From Pontibaca salina (lineage in GTDB: Bacteria; Pseudomonadota; Alphaproteobacteria; Rhodobacterales; Rhodobacteraceae): a stretch of 64,000 bases of DNA. The stretch is taken from assembly GCF_016307205.1 (NCBI RefSeq), contig NZ_JAEIJD010000004.1:62001-126000 (forward strand), read 5' to 3'. Below, one piece after another: positions 25,400-33,594 of the stretch. Each line of letters opens with the position of its first letter. The stretch's first letter is position 1. The notes below the pieces were generated by a model that worked only from the letters and a program-made list of their open reading frames with translations, had not been told where the DNA came from and did no database searches. Position numbers and translations under genes: made by a program.

Positions 25400-27069
25400 G
25401 CAGAGACACCATGATCGCCGACTTTGTCATCGTCGGGGCCGGCAGTGCCGGCTGCGCATTGGCCTATCGCCTGTCCGAGGCCGGGGCGTCGGTGCTGATC
25501 ATTGAGCATGGCGGTAGCGACATCGGACCGTTCATCCAGATGCCCGCCGCGCTCAGCTATCCGATGAACATGGGGCGTTATGATTGGGGCTATTACTCCG
25601 AACCGGAACCGCACCTGAACGGCCGCCGCTTGGCCTGCCCGCGCGGCAAGGTGATCGGCGGCTCGTCCAGCATCAACGGGATGGTCTATGTGCGCGGCCA
25701 TGCGCTGGATTTCGACCATTGGGAAAGCGTCGGCGCGACCGGCTGGGGCTTCGCCGATGTGCTGCCCTATTTCAAGCGCATGGAAAGCTGGGAAGATGGC
25801 GGCCATGGCGGCGATGCCGCATGGCGCGGCAGTGGCGGGCCGCTGCACGTGACCCGCGGGCCGCGCCAGAATCCGCTTTACGCGGCCTTTGTCGAGGCCG
25901 GAAAGCAAGCGGGCTATCCACTGACCGACGATTACAACGGCCATCAGCAAGAAGGCTTTGGCCCGATGGAGCAGACCGTCTGGCAGGGGCGGCGCTGGTC
26001 GGCGGCCAATGCCTATCTGCGCCCGGCGCTGAAACGCGACAATTGCCGTCTTGTGCGCGGGCTGGCCTGCCGGGTGGTGCTCGAAGATGGCCGCGCCGTT
26101 GGGGTCGAGATCGAGCGCAAGGGCAGCCGTCAGATTGTCCGCGCCAGACGCGAGGTGGTGCTGGCGGCCTCGTCGATCAACTCGCCCAAGCTGCTGATGC
26201 TGTCGGGGATCGGCCCTGCCGCGCATCTGCGGGATCACGGGATCGAGGTGCGGGCCGACCGCCCCGGCGTGGGGGCGAACCTTCAGGACCATCTCGAGAT
26301 CTATCTGCAAATGGCCGCCAGCCAGCCGATCACCCTGTTCAAGCATTGGAATATCTGGGGCAAGGCGTGGATCGGGGCACAATGGATGCTGGGCAAGTCC
26401 GGGCTGGGCGCCTCCAACCAGTTCGAAAGCGCGGCCTTTATCCGCAGCCGTGCCGGTGTCAAATACCCCGATATCCAATATCACTTCCTGCCCATGGCGG
26501 TGCGCTATGACGGGCAGGCGGCGGCCGAAGGGCACGGGTTTCAGGCCCATGTCGGCCCGATGCGTTCGGCCAGCCGGGGCAGCGTCACCCTGCACAGCGC
26601 CGCGCCCGAAGCGGCCCCGGTGATCCGTTTCAACTATATGTCCCAGCCGCAGGACTGGGAGGATTTCCGCACCTGTATCCGCCTGACCCGCGAGATTTTC
26701 GCGCAGCCGGCCTTTGCCCCCTTCGTCAAGCACGAGATCCAGCCGGGCGCGGCGCTGCGATCCGATGCGGAGCTGGACGGCTTTATCGCCGATAATGTCG
26801 AAAGCGCCTATCACCCCTGCGGCACCTGCCGCATGGGGCGCGCGGACGATCCCGACGCAGTGGTTGATCCGCAAGGTCGGGTAATCGGTGTCGTGGGGCT
26901 GCGCGTGGCCGACAGTTCGATCTTCCCGCGCATCACCAATGGCAATATCAACGCGCCCTCGATCATGGTGGGCGAGAAGATGTCGGATCATCTGCTGGAA
27001 CGCACACCCTTGGCCCGCGCCAATGATCAGATGTGGGTCAATCCGGCATGGCAGGTGGCGCAGCGCTAG
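25396..27069 (+). CDS. betA: Choline dehydrogenase
   Basis: BetA oxidises choline to betaine aldehyde (and partly on to betaine). The 557-residue GMC flavoprotein has the FAD Rossmann motif GAGSAGC (14-20), the GMC signature [18 protein letters not shown], and the second signature in [18 protein letters not shown]. The active-site His is in [10 protein letters not shown] (residue about 474), and [13 protein letters not shown] is the C-terminal FAD segment. It is the third bet gene after betI and betC; betB, which would finish oxidation to glycine betaine, is not in the window. Confidence 0.93.
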   Translation: MSRDTMIADFVIVGAGSAGCALAYRLSEAGASVLIIEHGGSDIGPFIQMPAALSYPMNMGRYDWGYYSEPEPHLNGRRLACPRGKVIGGSSSINGMVYVRGHALDFDHWESVGATGWGFADVLPYFKRMESWEDGGHGGDAAWRGSGGPLHVTRGPRQNPLYAAFVEAGKQAGYPLTDDYNGHQQEGFGPMEQTVWQGRRWSAANAYLRPALKRDNCRLVRGLACRVVLEDGRAVGVEIERKGSRQIVRARREVVLAASSINSPKLLMLSGIGPAAHLRDHGIEVRADRPGVGANLQDHLEIYLQMAASQPITLFKHWNIWGKAWIGAQWMLGKSGLGASNQFESAAFIRSRAGVKYPDIQYHFLPMAVRYDGQAAAEGHGFQAHVGPMRSASRGSVTLHSAAPEAAPVIRFNYMSQPQDWEDFRTCIRLTREIFAQPAFAPFVKHEIQPGAALRSDAELDGFIADNVESAYHPCGTCRMGRADDPDAVVDPQGRVIGVVGLRVADSSIFPRITNGNINAPSIMVGEKMSDHLLERTPLARANDQMWVNPAWQVAQR

Positions 27070-27074
27070 GCGGC

Positions 27075-28469
27075 TCACTCGACCCGATAGGGCAGCACGT
27101 CGCGCTGGTCGTTGTCGATCGACAGCCGGCGTTCGAGCGGCGGGACCGAGCGTTGATGGCAGGTCTTGCGCTCGCAGATGCGGCAGGAAATGCCGATCGG
27201 TTCGAACGCGGCGGCGGTGGTCAGGTCCAGGTCGTCAGCATAGACCAGTGCTCCCGCATGGCGTAACTCGCACCCCAATGAAATCGCATAGCGGCGGACC
27301 GGCGCGCCCCATGCTCCCCCCGGTTTCGACACGTCGCGCGCCAGATTGATATAACGTACCCCGTCCGGGGTCTCGGCCAGTTGCCGCAGAAACTGGCCCG
27401 GCGTTTCGAAGGCGCGGTGGACATTCCACAATGGGCAGGCGCCGCCAAAGCGGGCAAATTGCAGCCGCGTGGCGCTGTGGCGTTTGGTGATGGTGCCGGC
27501 CTGATCGACGCGCACGAAAAAGAACGGAATACCCTTGGCGCCGGGACGTTGCATCGTGGACAGGCGATGCGCCACCTGTTCGATGGACGCGCCAAATGTC
27601 GTGGCCAGAACCTCGAGATCGTGGCGGCAGGTCTGCGCTGCGTTCAGGAATGTGCCATAGGGCATCATCGCGGCCCCGGCAAAATAGTTCGCTAGCCCGA
27701 TCTTGGCGATGGCGCGCGCCGCGTCGCTTTGGAAGCGGGCGAAATCCAGCGTCGCCTCCAGCAGCTTGTCCTGATCCAGAAGCGCGGTTTGCAGCAGCAT
27801 CTGGAACAATTGCGTCGCCGGTGCCGCGCGTGCCGACAAGCGTAACGTCTGGGTTTCGGCATCATAGCTGCGCAACAGGTCCATCACCGCGAATGTGACC
27901 GTCACGCCCCGCGCCGCCAGATGGCGCAAGGTGCCGGCGCGGATGTCCGGGCCAGCGCGTTCGGCAAAGTGTTCGGCGGCACGGTCGACCGCGTCGATGT
28001 AATTATCGCAATAGTGAAAGAAATCGCGCACTTCGTCCCAAGGGCTGGGTTGTAGGCGCGTGTCTTCGCGGCCCAATGCTTCGTCCAGCGAGGCAAGACG
28101 CTCATGGGTCTGGCGATAGGCGCGGTGCAACTCGATGAAGGCGCGTGCCAGCGTCGGCGCGTTTGACGCGGCCAGCCGCAGATCGGCCAGCGGCGGCACC
28201 GTGTCGGCAAAGACCGGATCGGCCAGCGCCTCGCGCAGATCGCTGACCATGCGCTCGCTGTCGCCGGTGGAGAGTTCGGTCACGTCCAGCCCGAATTCCT
28301 GCGCCAGTCCCAGAATCACTGTGGTGCTGACCGGGCGGTTGTTGTTTTCCATTTGGTTGAGATAGGGCAGGGACACGCCCAGCTTGGCGGCAAAATCCTT
28401 TTGCGTCAGCGCCAGCCGCGTGCGGATTTCCCGCAGCTTGGCCCCGGCATAGAGTTTCTGAATCGCCAT
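27075..28469 (-). CDS. pccR: PccR-type regulator (ScfR family, XRE HTH plus short-chain acyl-CoA sensing domain)
   Basis: A 464-residue regulator. Residues about 10-65 are an XRE helix-turn-helix (TQKDFAAKLGVSLPYLNQME); the rest is the large C-terminal domain shared by RamB, MccR and PccR, ending in the conserved cysteine knot SCRICERKTC. In Rhodobacter sphaeroides PccR activates propionyl-CoA carboxylase genes in response to propionyl-CoA. Support here: pccB lies two genes away and TTTGCAAA sites sit before both genes. The ATG at 28469 has AAAGG about 8 nt upstream, and a TTTGCAAA site overlaps this ribosome site. Confidence 0.87.
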   Translation of the reverse strand: MAIQKLYAGAKLREIRTRLALTQKDFAAKLGVSLPYLNQMENNNRPVSTTVILGLAQEFGLDVTELSTGDSERMVSDLREALADPVFADTVPPLADLRLAASNAPTLARAFIELHRAYRQTHERLASLDEALGREDTRLQPSPWDEVRDFFHYCDNYIDAVDRAAEHFAERAGPDIRAGTLRHLAARGVTVTFAVMDLLRSYDAETQTLRLSARAAPATQLFQMLLQTALLDQDKLLEATLDFARFQSDAARAIAKIGLANYFAGAAMMPYGTFLNAAQTCRHDLEVLATTFGASIEQVAHRLSTMQRPGAKGIPFFFVRVDQAGTITKRHSATRLQFARFGGACPLWNVHRAFETPGQFLRQLAETPDGVRYINLARDVSKPGGAWGAPVRRYAISLGCELRHAGALVYADDLDLTTAAAFEPIGISCRICERKTCHQRSVPPLERRLSIDNDQRDVLPYRVE

Positions 28470-28476
28470 CTGGCAC

Positions 28477-28514
28477 CTTTGCAAAGTTTCCCTGCGCGAA
28501 AGTATATTTGCAAA
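28477..28514 (-). promoter_or_regulatory. TTTGCAAA sites upstream of pccR (autoregulation)
   Basis: CTTTGCAAAG (28477-28486) is a perfect palindrome 8 nt before the pccR ATG, and a second TTTGCAAA lies at 28507-28514. The ScfR family (RamB, PccR) binds TTTGCAAA-type half-sites. The proximal copy covers the ribosome site and the distal one lies where a promoter would be, so negative autoregulation is likely. Confidence 0.6.
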
Positions 28515-28533
28515 CTCGGGTATACAAGCGCCG

Positions 28534-29742
28534 TTACAGGCGTAACTGCCTTTCGCGCGCGATCACTATGCCGATGGCCAGCAGCGACAGCAGGGCGGTC
28601 GCCAACATCAGCCACATCAGCGGCCATGCACCGGTTTCCGGCGTCAGCAATGCGCCGGCCAGCGCGCTGAGTGCGGCACCGCCGCCGAGCATGATCGCGC
28701 CACCCAGCCCGGATGCGGTTGCCGCCAGATGCGGGCGCACCGACAGCATGCCTGCGGTCCCATTGGGAATCGCCGTGCCGTTGCCCAGCCCGACAAAGAT
28801 CATGCAGCCGAAAAACACCGGCGCACTGCCAAGCCCCAGCGCGAACAGGGCGAGCGCCAGCGCCATGCCGAAGGCCACGACCAGCGATCCGATTAATACC
28901 ATCCGGTTGATTCCGACTCGTACCGCATAGCGTCCGGTCAGGAAATTTCCGGTGAAATACCCGATCGCGGGTGCGCCAAAATAAAAGCCAAGCTCGGTTG
29001 GCGACAGTGCAAACACGACGCTGCCGACGAATGGCGCGCCGCCCAGAAACGAAAAGAATGCCCCTGACGAGGCCCCGATCGCCAGCGAATAGCCCCAGAA
29101 GCGCGGACTGCACAGCAGTTCAGGGTATTCGGCGAATTGCGCCATCAGGCTTTTGCCGCTTTTGTGACCGGTCTCGCCCATGTCGAACCAGATCAGCCCG
29201 AGTGTCAGCCCGCCAAGGATGAATTGCAGCCAGAAACTGGCCTGCCAGTCAAACATTTCGTCCAGCGCGCCGCCCAGTGCCGGGGCCATCATCGGTATCA
29301 CCGCAATACCCATGGTGACATAGCCCAACATGCTGGCGGCCTTGTCCTCGGGGTAAATATCGCGGACTACGGCGCGGCCCAGCACCTGACAGACCACGAC
29401 AATGGCCTGTGTGATGCGGAAAAACAGGAAAATTTCGACCGTGGGCGCGAACAGGCAGCCCAACGTGGCCAGCATGAACAGCCCCACCCCCGCCAGCGCA
29501 ACCGGACGGCGGCCGATCTTGTCAGCCAGCGGCCCGATAAAGATCTGTAAGACGCCACTGGCCCCGAGATAAAGCGCCACCGAAAGCTGAATCGATGCGT
29601 AATCCGCTTGATAATATTCGGCCATGCGGGGCAGGCTGGGCAGAAATATGTTCATCACCAGCGCTGCCAGTCCCGACATCAGGATCAGTGTTGCTATGTG
29701 CGGCGGACCGCGCCGCGTCTGGCTGTTGGGTGGGGCTGTCAT
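28534..29742 (-). CDS. MFS transporter, Bcr/CflA drug-resistance type
   Basis: A 402-residue MFS protein with about 12 transmembrane segments. The N-terminal MNIFLPSLPRMAEYY and the loop GPLADKIGRRPVALAG (motif A) are typical of the Bcr/CflA branch, as is FRITQAIVVVCQVLGRAVVRDIYP. The branch exports bicyclomycin, chloramphenicol or other small molecules; the substrate here is unknown. I use the ATG at 29742, 4 residues before the conserved helix region begins to build; a GTG at 29784 is possible. It is divergent from pccB and shares that promoter region with its TTTGCAAA sites. Confidence 0.82.
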   Translation of the reverse strand: MTAPPNSQTRRGPPHIATLILMSGLAALVMNIFLPSLPRMAEYYQADYASIQLSVALYLGASGVLQIFIGPLADKIGRRPVALAGVGLFMLATLGCLFAPTVEIFLFFRITQAIVVVCQVLGRAVVRDIYPEDKAASMLGYVTMGIAVIPMMAPALGGALDEMFDWQASFWLQFILGGLTLGLIWFDMGETGHKSGKSLMAQFAEYPELLCSPRFWGYSLAIGASSGAFFSFLGGAPFVGSVVFALSPTELGFYFGAPAIGYFTGNFLTGRYAVRVGINRMVLIGSLVVAFGMALALALFALGLGSAPVFFGCMIFVGLGNGTAIPNGTAGMLSVRPHLAATASGLGGAIMLGGGAALSALAGALLTPETGAWPLMWLMLATALLSLLAIGIVIARERQLRL

Positions 29743-29802
29743 GAATGATATTGTCTCCACGCAGCCGGGAAGGTCCATGGCCACAATCCGGAGTTAGCAG
29801 TT

Positions 29803-29847
29803 TTTGCAGTTTGCTGTCGCGCACTTTGCAGTAGTTTGCAAATTTGC
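29803..29847 (+). promoter_or_regulatory. Cluster of PccR-type sites before pccB
   Basis: Within 45 nt lie TTTGCAGT (29803-29810), TTTGC (29810-29814), TTTGCAGT (29825-29832), a perfect TTTGCAAA (29835-29842) and TTTGC (29843-29847). The cluster is 69-113 nt before the pccB ATG and also 61-105 nt before the divergent MFS gene. With pccR nearby, this is the likely PccR activation site; the MFS gene could be controlled by it too. Confidence 0.65.
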
Positions 29848-29915
29848 CCGAATTTCCTTTGGCCAGTGCGCGAAAACGATTAGGGTCCGTCCAAATCAGA
29901 CAGGGAAGACGTGCC

Positions 29916-31448
29916 ATGAAAGAAATTCTTGACCAGCTCGAAGATCGCCGTGCCGACGCCCGTCTTGGCGGTGGTCAATCCCGCGTCGATGCCCAGCATG
30001 CGCGCGGCAAGCTGACGGCGCGCGAGCGGATCGAATTGCTGTTGGACGAGGATTCCTTTGAAGAGTTCGATATGTTCGTCGCCCATCGCTGTACCGACTT
30101 TGGCATGGAAAAGCAGCGCCCCTATGGGGATGGTGTGGTGACCGGTTGGGGCACGATCAACGGCCGTATGGTCTATGTGTTCAGCCAGGACTTTACCGTG
30201 TTCGGGGGATCTTTGTCGGAGACCCACGCCGAGAAAATTTGTAAAATCATGGATATGGCGGTGCAGAACGGCGCACCGGTGATCGGCATAAATGACTCCG
30301 GCGGTGCGCGAATTCAGGAAGGTGTCGCCAGCCTCGCCGGTTATGCCGAGGTGTTCCAGCGCAATATCATGGCCAGCGGCGTGGTGCCGCAGATCAGCCT
30401 GATCATGGGGCCATGCGCGGGCGGGGCAGTGTATTCTCCGGCAATGACCGACTTTATTTTCATGGTCAAGGACACGTCTTATATGTTCGTGACCGGCCCC
30501 GATGTGGTCAAGACCGTGACCAATGAGGTCGTCACCGCCGAGGAATTGGGTGGTGCCAGCACCCATACCCAAAAATCCAGCGTTGCCGATGGCGCATTTG
30601 AAAACGACGTCGAAGCGCTGGCCGAAGTGCGCCGGCTGGTTGATTTCCTGCCTTTAAACAACCGTGACAAGGCGCCGGTCCGGCCATTTTTCGATGAGCC
30701 CGGACGTATCGAGCCCAGTCTTGACACCTTGATCCCTGCAAATGCCAACACGCCCTATGATATGAAGGAGCTGATCGAAAAGGTCGCGGACGAGGGCGAT
30801 TTCTATGAAATTCAGGAGAATTTCGCCAAGAACATCATTACGGGGTTCATCCGGCTGGAAGGCCGCACCGTCGGCGTCGTCGCCAACCAGCCGATGGTGC
30901 TGGCCGGGTGTTTGGACAACGATTCCAGCCGCAAGGCGGCGCGATTCGTGCGGTTCTGCGATGCGTTTGAGATCCCGATCCTGACATTCGTAGATGTGCC
31001 CGGCTTCTTGCCCGGCACCGGGCAGGAGCATGGCGGTGTCATCAAGCACGGTGCTAAATTGCTGTTTGCCTATGGTGAAGCGACGGTGCCCAAGGTGACG
31101 GTGATCACCCGCAAGGCCTATGGCGGCGCCTATGACGTGATGGCGTCCAAGCACCTGCGCGGCGATTTCAACTATGCGTGGCCGACTGCCGAAATCGCGG
31201 TGATGGGCGCCAAGGGCGCGACCGAGATCATCCACCGTGCCGATCTGGCCGATCCAGAAAAGATCGCCCGGCACACAGAGGATTACGAAAAGCGCTTTGC
31301 CAACCCCTTCGTCGCCGCCGAGCGCGGGTTTATCGACGAGGTGATCCAGCCCCGCTCGACCCGCCGCCGTGTCAGCCGTGCCTTCGCCTCGCTGCGCAAT
31401 AAGAAGCTGAGCAATCCGTGGAAGAAGCACGACAATATTCCACTGTGA
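29916..31448 (+). CDS. pccB: Propionyl-CoA carboxylase, beta (carboxyltransferase) subunit
   Basis: PccB moves CO2 from carboxybiotin on PccA to propionyl-CoA, giving (S)-methylmalonyl-CoA. The 510-residue protein has the two-crotonase-fold layout: [19 protein letters not shown] at the N-terminus, the acyl-CoA site [18 protein letters not shown] (about 128-145), [12 protein letters not shown], and in the second half [15 protein letters not shown] and [11 protein letters not shown], the biotin-binding oxyanion region. The ATG at 29916 has GGGAAG about 8 nt upstream. PccR-type sites precede it. pccA lies 2.1 kb downstream, past several small genes. Confidence 0.95.
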   Translation: MKEILDQLEDRRADARLGGGQSRVDAQHARGKLTARERIELLLDEDSFEEFDMFVAHRCTDFGMEKQRPYGDGVVTGWGTINGRMVYVFSQDFTVFGGSLSETHAEKICKIMDMAVQNGAPVIGINDSGGARIQEGVASLAGYAEVFQRNIMASGVVPQISLIMGPCAGGAVYSPAMTDFIFMVKDTSYMFVTGPDVVKTVTNEVVTAEELGGASTHTQKSSVADGAFENDVEALAEVRRLVDFLPLNNRDKAPVRPFFDEPGRIEPSLDTLIPANANTPYDMKELIEKVADEGDFYEIQENFAKNIITGFIRLEGRTVGVVANQPMVLAGCLDNDSSRKAARFVRFCDAFEIPILTFVDVPGFLPGTGQEHGGVIKHGAKLLFAYGEATVPKVTVITRKAYGGAYDVMASKHLRGDFNYAWPTAEIAVMGAKGATEIIHRADLADPEKIARHTEDYEKRFANPFVAAERGFIDEVIQPRSTRRRVSRAFASLRNKKLSNPWKKHDNIPL

Positions 31449-31502
31449 GGAAAGGGAACGCGATGGCTGCCCAAGCGTTTCCTCTGACAGAAGGAGGGCG
31501 TC

Positions 31503-31766
31503 ATGCCAGACAAGGACATGTCCAGCATCAAGGACGAAGAGACCTACGAAGCGCTGCGCGACAAGGGGTATTCCAAGGAAAAGTCCGCCCGCATCGCCAA
31601 TGCGCAGGCGAACGAGGATATGAATCCGTCGCAGAAAGGGGGCAAAAATCCGCCTTACGAGGAGTGGACCAAAGCCGAGCTTTACGACCGCGCGCAAGAA
31701 ATCGGCATCGACGGGCGCTCAAACATGTCCAAAGATCAGCTGATCGAGGCGCTGCGCAACCACTGA
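31503..31766 (+). CDS. DUF7218 / Rho-termination-factor-like small protein
   Basis: An 87-residue, highly charged protein. Its parts match the DUF7218 family: SIKDEETYEALRDKGYSKEKSARIANA, a Gly/Lys-rich linker, then WTKAELYDRAQEIGIDGRSNMSKDQLIEALRNH, which is a SAP/Rho-N-like helix-extended-loop-helix that may bind nucleic acid. The repeat of similar motifs makes it look like a small DNA- or RNA-binding protein; the role is unknown. AGGAGG 6 nt before the ATG at 31503 is a near-perfect ribosome site. It starts 54 nt after pccB and may be in the same transcript. Confidence 0.75.
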   Translation: MPDKDMSSIKDEETYEALRDKGYSKEKSARIANAQANEDMNPSQKGGKNPPYEEWTKAELYDRAQEIGIDGRSNMSKDQLIEALRNH

Positions 31767-32161
31767 CGCTTCGCCGGACTTTGGCAGGCGCGGTAATCAC
31801 TTTGGCGTATGTTGCCCCGGTTTGGGCACAAGGCAAGCTGACTGTGCCTTCGGGCCAGCCGCTTGAGTTGCGCGAGGTTCTCATTGACGAGAATCCGGGC
31901 GAGCCGTGGTTGCGCTTCCGTTTTACAGCGCCAGAGATTGCCCATATCGGCGATTTGGATATCGCTGTCGTGGATATGGACCATCTCTGCGAAACAATCG
32001 TATTGCCCTATATCACCGAACAGGGGCTGACTCCCGCTCGTATCGTCATCTCTTTTTCTGATGTGGCGGTTGAGTTTGGCGCGTCTGATCGTGATGCAAT
32101 CCAACTATTTGAAGTTTACCGCGCGACCAATAAGGGCTGCGTTTGGGAGGGAATTGGGTGA
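31763..32161 (+). CDS. DUF6497 family exported protein
   Basis: A 132-residue protein whose mature part (KLTVPSGQPLELREVLIDEN, WLRFRF, VDMDHLCETIVLPYI, ARIVISFSDVAVEFG and a final CVWEG) fits the Rhodobacteraceae-type DUF6497 family. A good signal peptide (MTLRRTLAGAVITLAYVAPVWA|Q) appears only if translation starts at the CTG at 31763, which overlaps the preceding stop (ACTGA); the next possible start, TTG at 31781, would cut the signal peptide short. No ATG or GTG fits. Two cysteines remain in the mature part. The function is unknown. Confidence 0.65.
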   Translation: MTLRRTLAGAVITLAYVAPVWAQGKLTVPSGQPLELREVLIDENPGEPWLRFRFTAPEIAHIGDLDIAVVDMDHLCETIVLPYITEQGLTPARIVISFSDVAVEFGASDRDAIQLFEVYRATNKGCVWEGIG

Positions 32162-32372
32162 TGACTGAACAGGTTATCAGGGTGGTCGGGCGTTGGTCCG
32201 GTTTGGCGCGTCGCATGGCGAAGGCTGTGAAAGGGTGCGCAAATGGATATGTCCACGGCGCGAAATCAGGTATGCTTGGAGTTGGTTGTGATCGTGCAGC
32301 CGATTTCTCCTCAATGAGGCGAGCAGGGCCAGATGGCTTTGTAAACCTCGAACGGACAGTAAGGAGGCCATT

Positions 32373-32507
32373 ATGGCTAAGACCGTCAAAACCCTCGCCT
32401 TATTCGCATTTGTCGCCGCAGTCGCTGCGTGTACCAAGCCGCCGCAGGAAGAATATGTTGCGGTTGAGCCTGTCTCGACAGAGCCGGTTTACACCAGCAA
32501 GTATTGA
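32373..32507 (+). CDS. Small lipoprotein (44 residues)
   Basis: A short ORF with AAGGAGG 7 nt before the ATG at 32373. It encodes a type II signal peptide: MAKTVKTLALFAFVAAVAAC, with lipobox VAAC and Cys at residue 20, leaving a 25-residue lipidated tail rich in Glu, Pro and Val that ends in YTSKY. Short lipoproteins of this design are common and unnamed in Rhodobacteraceae. A hairpin, GACCGGC with GCCGGTC (about 32522-32541), follows the stop. The function is unknown. Confidence 0.65.
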   Translation: MAKTVKTLALFAFVAAVAACTKPPQEEYVAVEPVSTEPVYTSKY

Positions 32508-32579
32508 CAAGTTTCTGACGGGACCGGCTTGCCGGCCGGTCTCAATCCCGGCGCCTCATCCGATCCGAAAGGCGCTGTC

Positions 32580-32927
32580 ATGAAGAAACATCGGGGGTTT
32601 CCCGGGCGCCTTTCGGGCACTGATTACCAGTTCGCCTTGCGCCGCGCCAATCCCAAAGGCGCGACATCGATCATACGCCGTGAACGCTTTGCCGACCGTC
32701 GGCCAGCAGATCGGCGCGCGGATCAGGCGTTTCTTGCAGCGCTCTGGGCGCATTTCGGCGAAGAGCCCTTCGAGCGCGGAAATCTTGACGCTGGCCGGAT
32801 AAGTTGGCTGTTCGGCCGCGAGGTCGTTCCCGCCGAGGACCCGTTCGACCCCGCCAGTTATGATGCGCTGCTGAAGATCGATGTCGCTGTCGCAAGCGCC
32901 AGTTTTCCGGAAGTTTTCAGAACATGA
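32580..32927 (+). CDS. Hypothetical protein, basic N-terminus
   Basis: A 115-residue soluble protein that I do not recognise. The first 50 residues are rich in Arg and Lys (KKHRGFPGRLSGTD; RRERFADRRPADRRAD) and could touch nucleic acid or membrane; the rest is acidic and aromatic (FLAALWAHFGEEPFER; DPASYDALLKIDVAVASAS). No signal peptide or membrane segment. AAAGG lies 7 nt before the ATG at 32580. It sits among small genes between pccB and pccA and may be a lineage-specific gene. Confidence 0.5.
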   Translation: MKKHRGFPGRLSGTDYQFALRRANPKGATSIIRRERFADRRPADRRADQAFLAALWAHFGEEPFERGNLDAGRISWLFGREVVPAEDPFDPASYDALLKIDVAVASASFPEVFRT

Positions 32928-33270
32928 CCGGCGCGGAATTGCGAATGGAGTGCAGGAATCGGCGGCGAGTGGTCGTAAGGATGGCCTGTGTAGGCCGCAT
33001 CCTGACTTGGCCCAGAGTTGCGCTCAGGATTGGTTTGGTCAATGGTGTCGCCAAAAGAGCGGCGAATGCAAACCGCCTGTTCCGAATCCCTTCTCGGATC
33101 GGACAGGTTTGGGTATACTGTTCGAGCCTCCGCGACTTCCGGTGCGATACCGGCAGTTCGTGGCCAAAGCGGCGGAATTCCGCTGGTACTCAGACAGCCA
33201 CCTTGTGGAACTTGAGAAGCGGGTCTTGGGTTAAACAATCGAGCAAAAGTATAGAAAAAGGATCAACACC
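32928..33270 (+). other. Non-coding interval with strong hairpins
   Basis: No frame here has family character or a supported start, though a frame ending at 33234 (tail RYRQFVAKAAEFRWYSD) might be a remnant. Three stems are evident: GGATGGCCT (32979-32987) with AGGC-CG-CATCC (32992-33002); ATCCTGA (32999-33005) with TCAGGAT (33024-33030), which competes with the first for ATCC; and a 12-bp stem with two bulges, CCTGT-T-CCG-A-ATCC (33076-33089) with GGATCGGACAGG (33096-33107). This may be a structured leader of the next gene or an RNA gene. Confidence 0.35.
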
Positions 33271-33477
33271 ATGCGTTTCCTCAAATTCGCTGCTGTTTTC
33301 GGAGTTATGGCCGGGCTCTCGGCTTGTGGTGACACCTTGGGTGAACAGGCGCTTTACGGGGCAGGGGCTGGCGCAGCCACGGCTGCGGTGCTGGATGGCA
33401 ACATCCTTGGCGGTGCGGCAGTCGGGGCAGCGGGCAACGCGCTTTACTGCCAGAACAACCCCGGCAAGTGCAGATAA
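33271..33477 (+). CDS. Small glycine-rich lipoprotein (68 residues)
   Basis: The signal peptide has the lipobox LSAC (Cys 19), so the protein should be lipid-anchored. The mature part is a Gly/Ala-rich segment (GAGAGAATAAVLDGNILGG, then AAVGAAGNALYC) resembling the glycine-zipper of small outer-membrane lipoproteins; a late Cys pair (YCQNNPGKCR) could form a disulfide. AAAAAGGA lies about 9 nt before the ATG at 33271. A strong terminator follows 50 nt after the stop, so its transcript ends before pccA. Confidence 0.7.
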   Translation: MRFLKFAAVFGVMAGLSACGDTLGEQALYGAGAGAATAAVLDGNILGGAAVGAAGNALYCQNNPGKCR

Positions 33478-33526
33478 ATTCAGGGCAGGGCTGACGGCCC
33501 CGCGTAGAATAAGTTCAATCGCGCAA

Positions 33527-33561
33527 GCCGCATTCGGACAACGGTCCGGGTGCGGCTTTTT
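33527..33561 (+). terminator. Rho-independent terminator between the 33271 lipoprotein gene and pccA
   Basis: GCCGCA-TT-CGGAC pairs with GTCCG-GG-TGCGGC around an AACG loop (33527-33556), followed by TTTTT (33557-33561). It is the best intrinsic terminator in the window and suggests that pccA, starting 33 nt later, needs its own promoter or read-through. Confidence 0.9.
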
Positions 33562-33594
33562 GCATTTCAACATACTCCAGCCGAAGGACTTTCC

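Noticed and set aside
25375-27078. Open frame of 567 codons antisense to betA (and another of 497 codons antisense to betC at 23888-25381)
   Set aside because: Both are mirror images of strongly supported genes with clear motifs. Long antisense frames are expected in GC-rich coding DNA, and neither has a recognisable domain or ribosome site.
27075-28469. Call of the XRE protein as a restriction or toxin-antitoxin regulator
   Set aside because: Length, the C-terminal Cys motif and the TTTGCAAA sites next to pccB fit the ScfR/PccR group much better.
32161-32583. Frame starting with an ATG that overlaps the DUF6497 stop (ATGA)
   Set aside because: The overlap looks attractive, but the product has low-complexity Arg/Ser/Pro composition and runs over the well-supported lipoprotein gene at 32373 in another frame.
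32881-33234. 117-codon plus-strand frame in the non-coding interval before 33271
   Set aside because: It starts inside the preceding gene, has no ribosome site and no known domain; strong hairpins suggest that the stretch acts as RNA. A remnant of a gene cannot be excluded for its tail.
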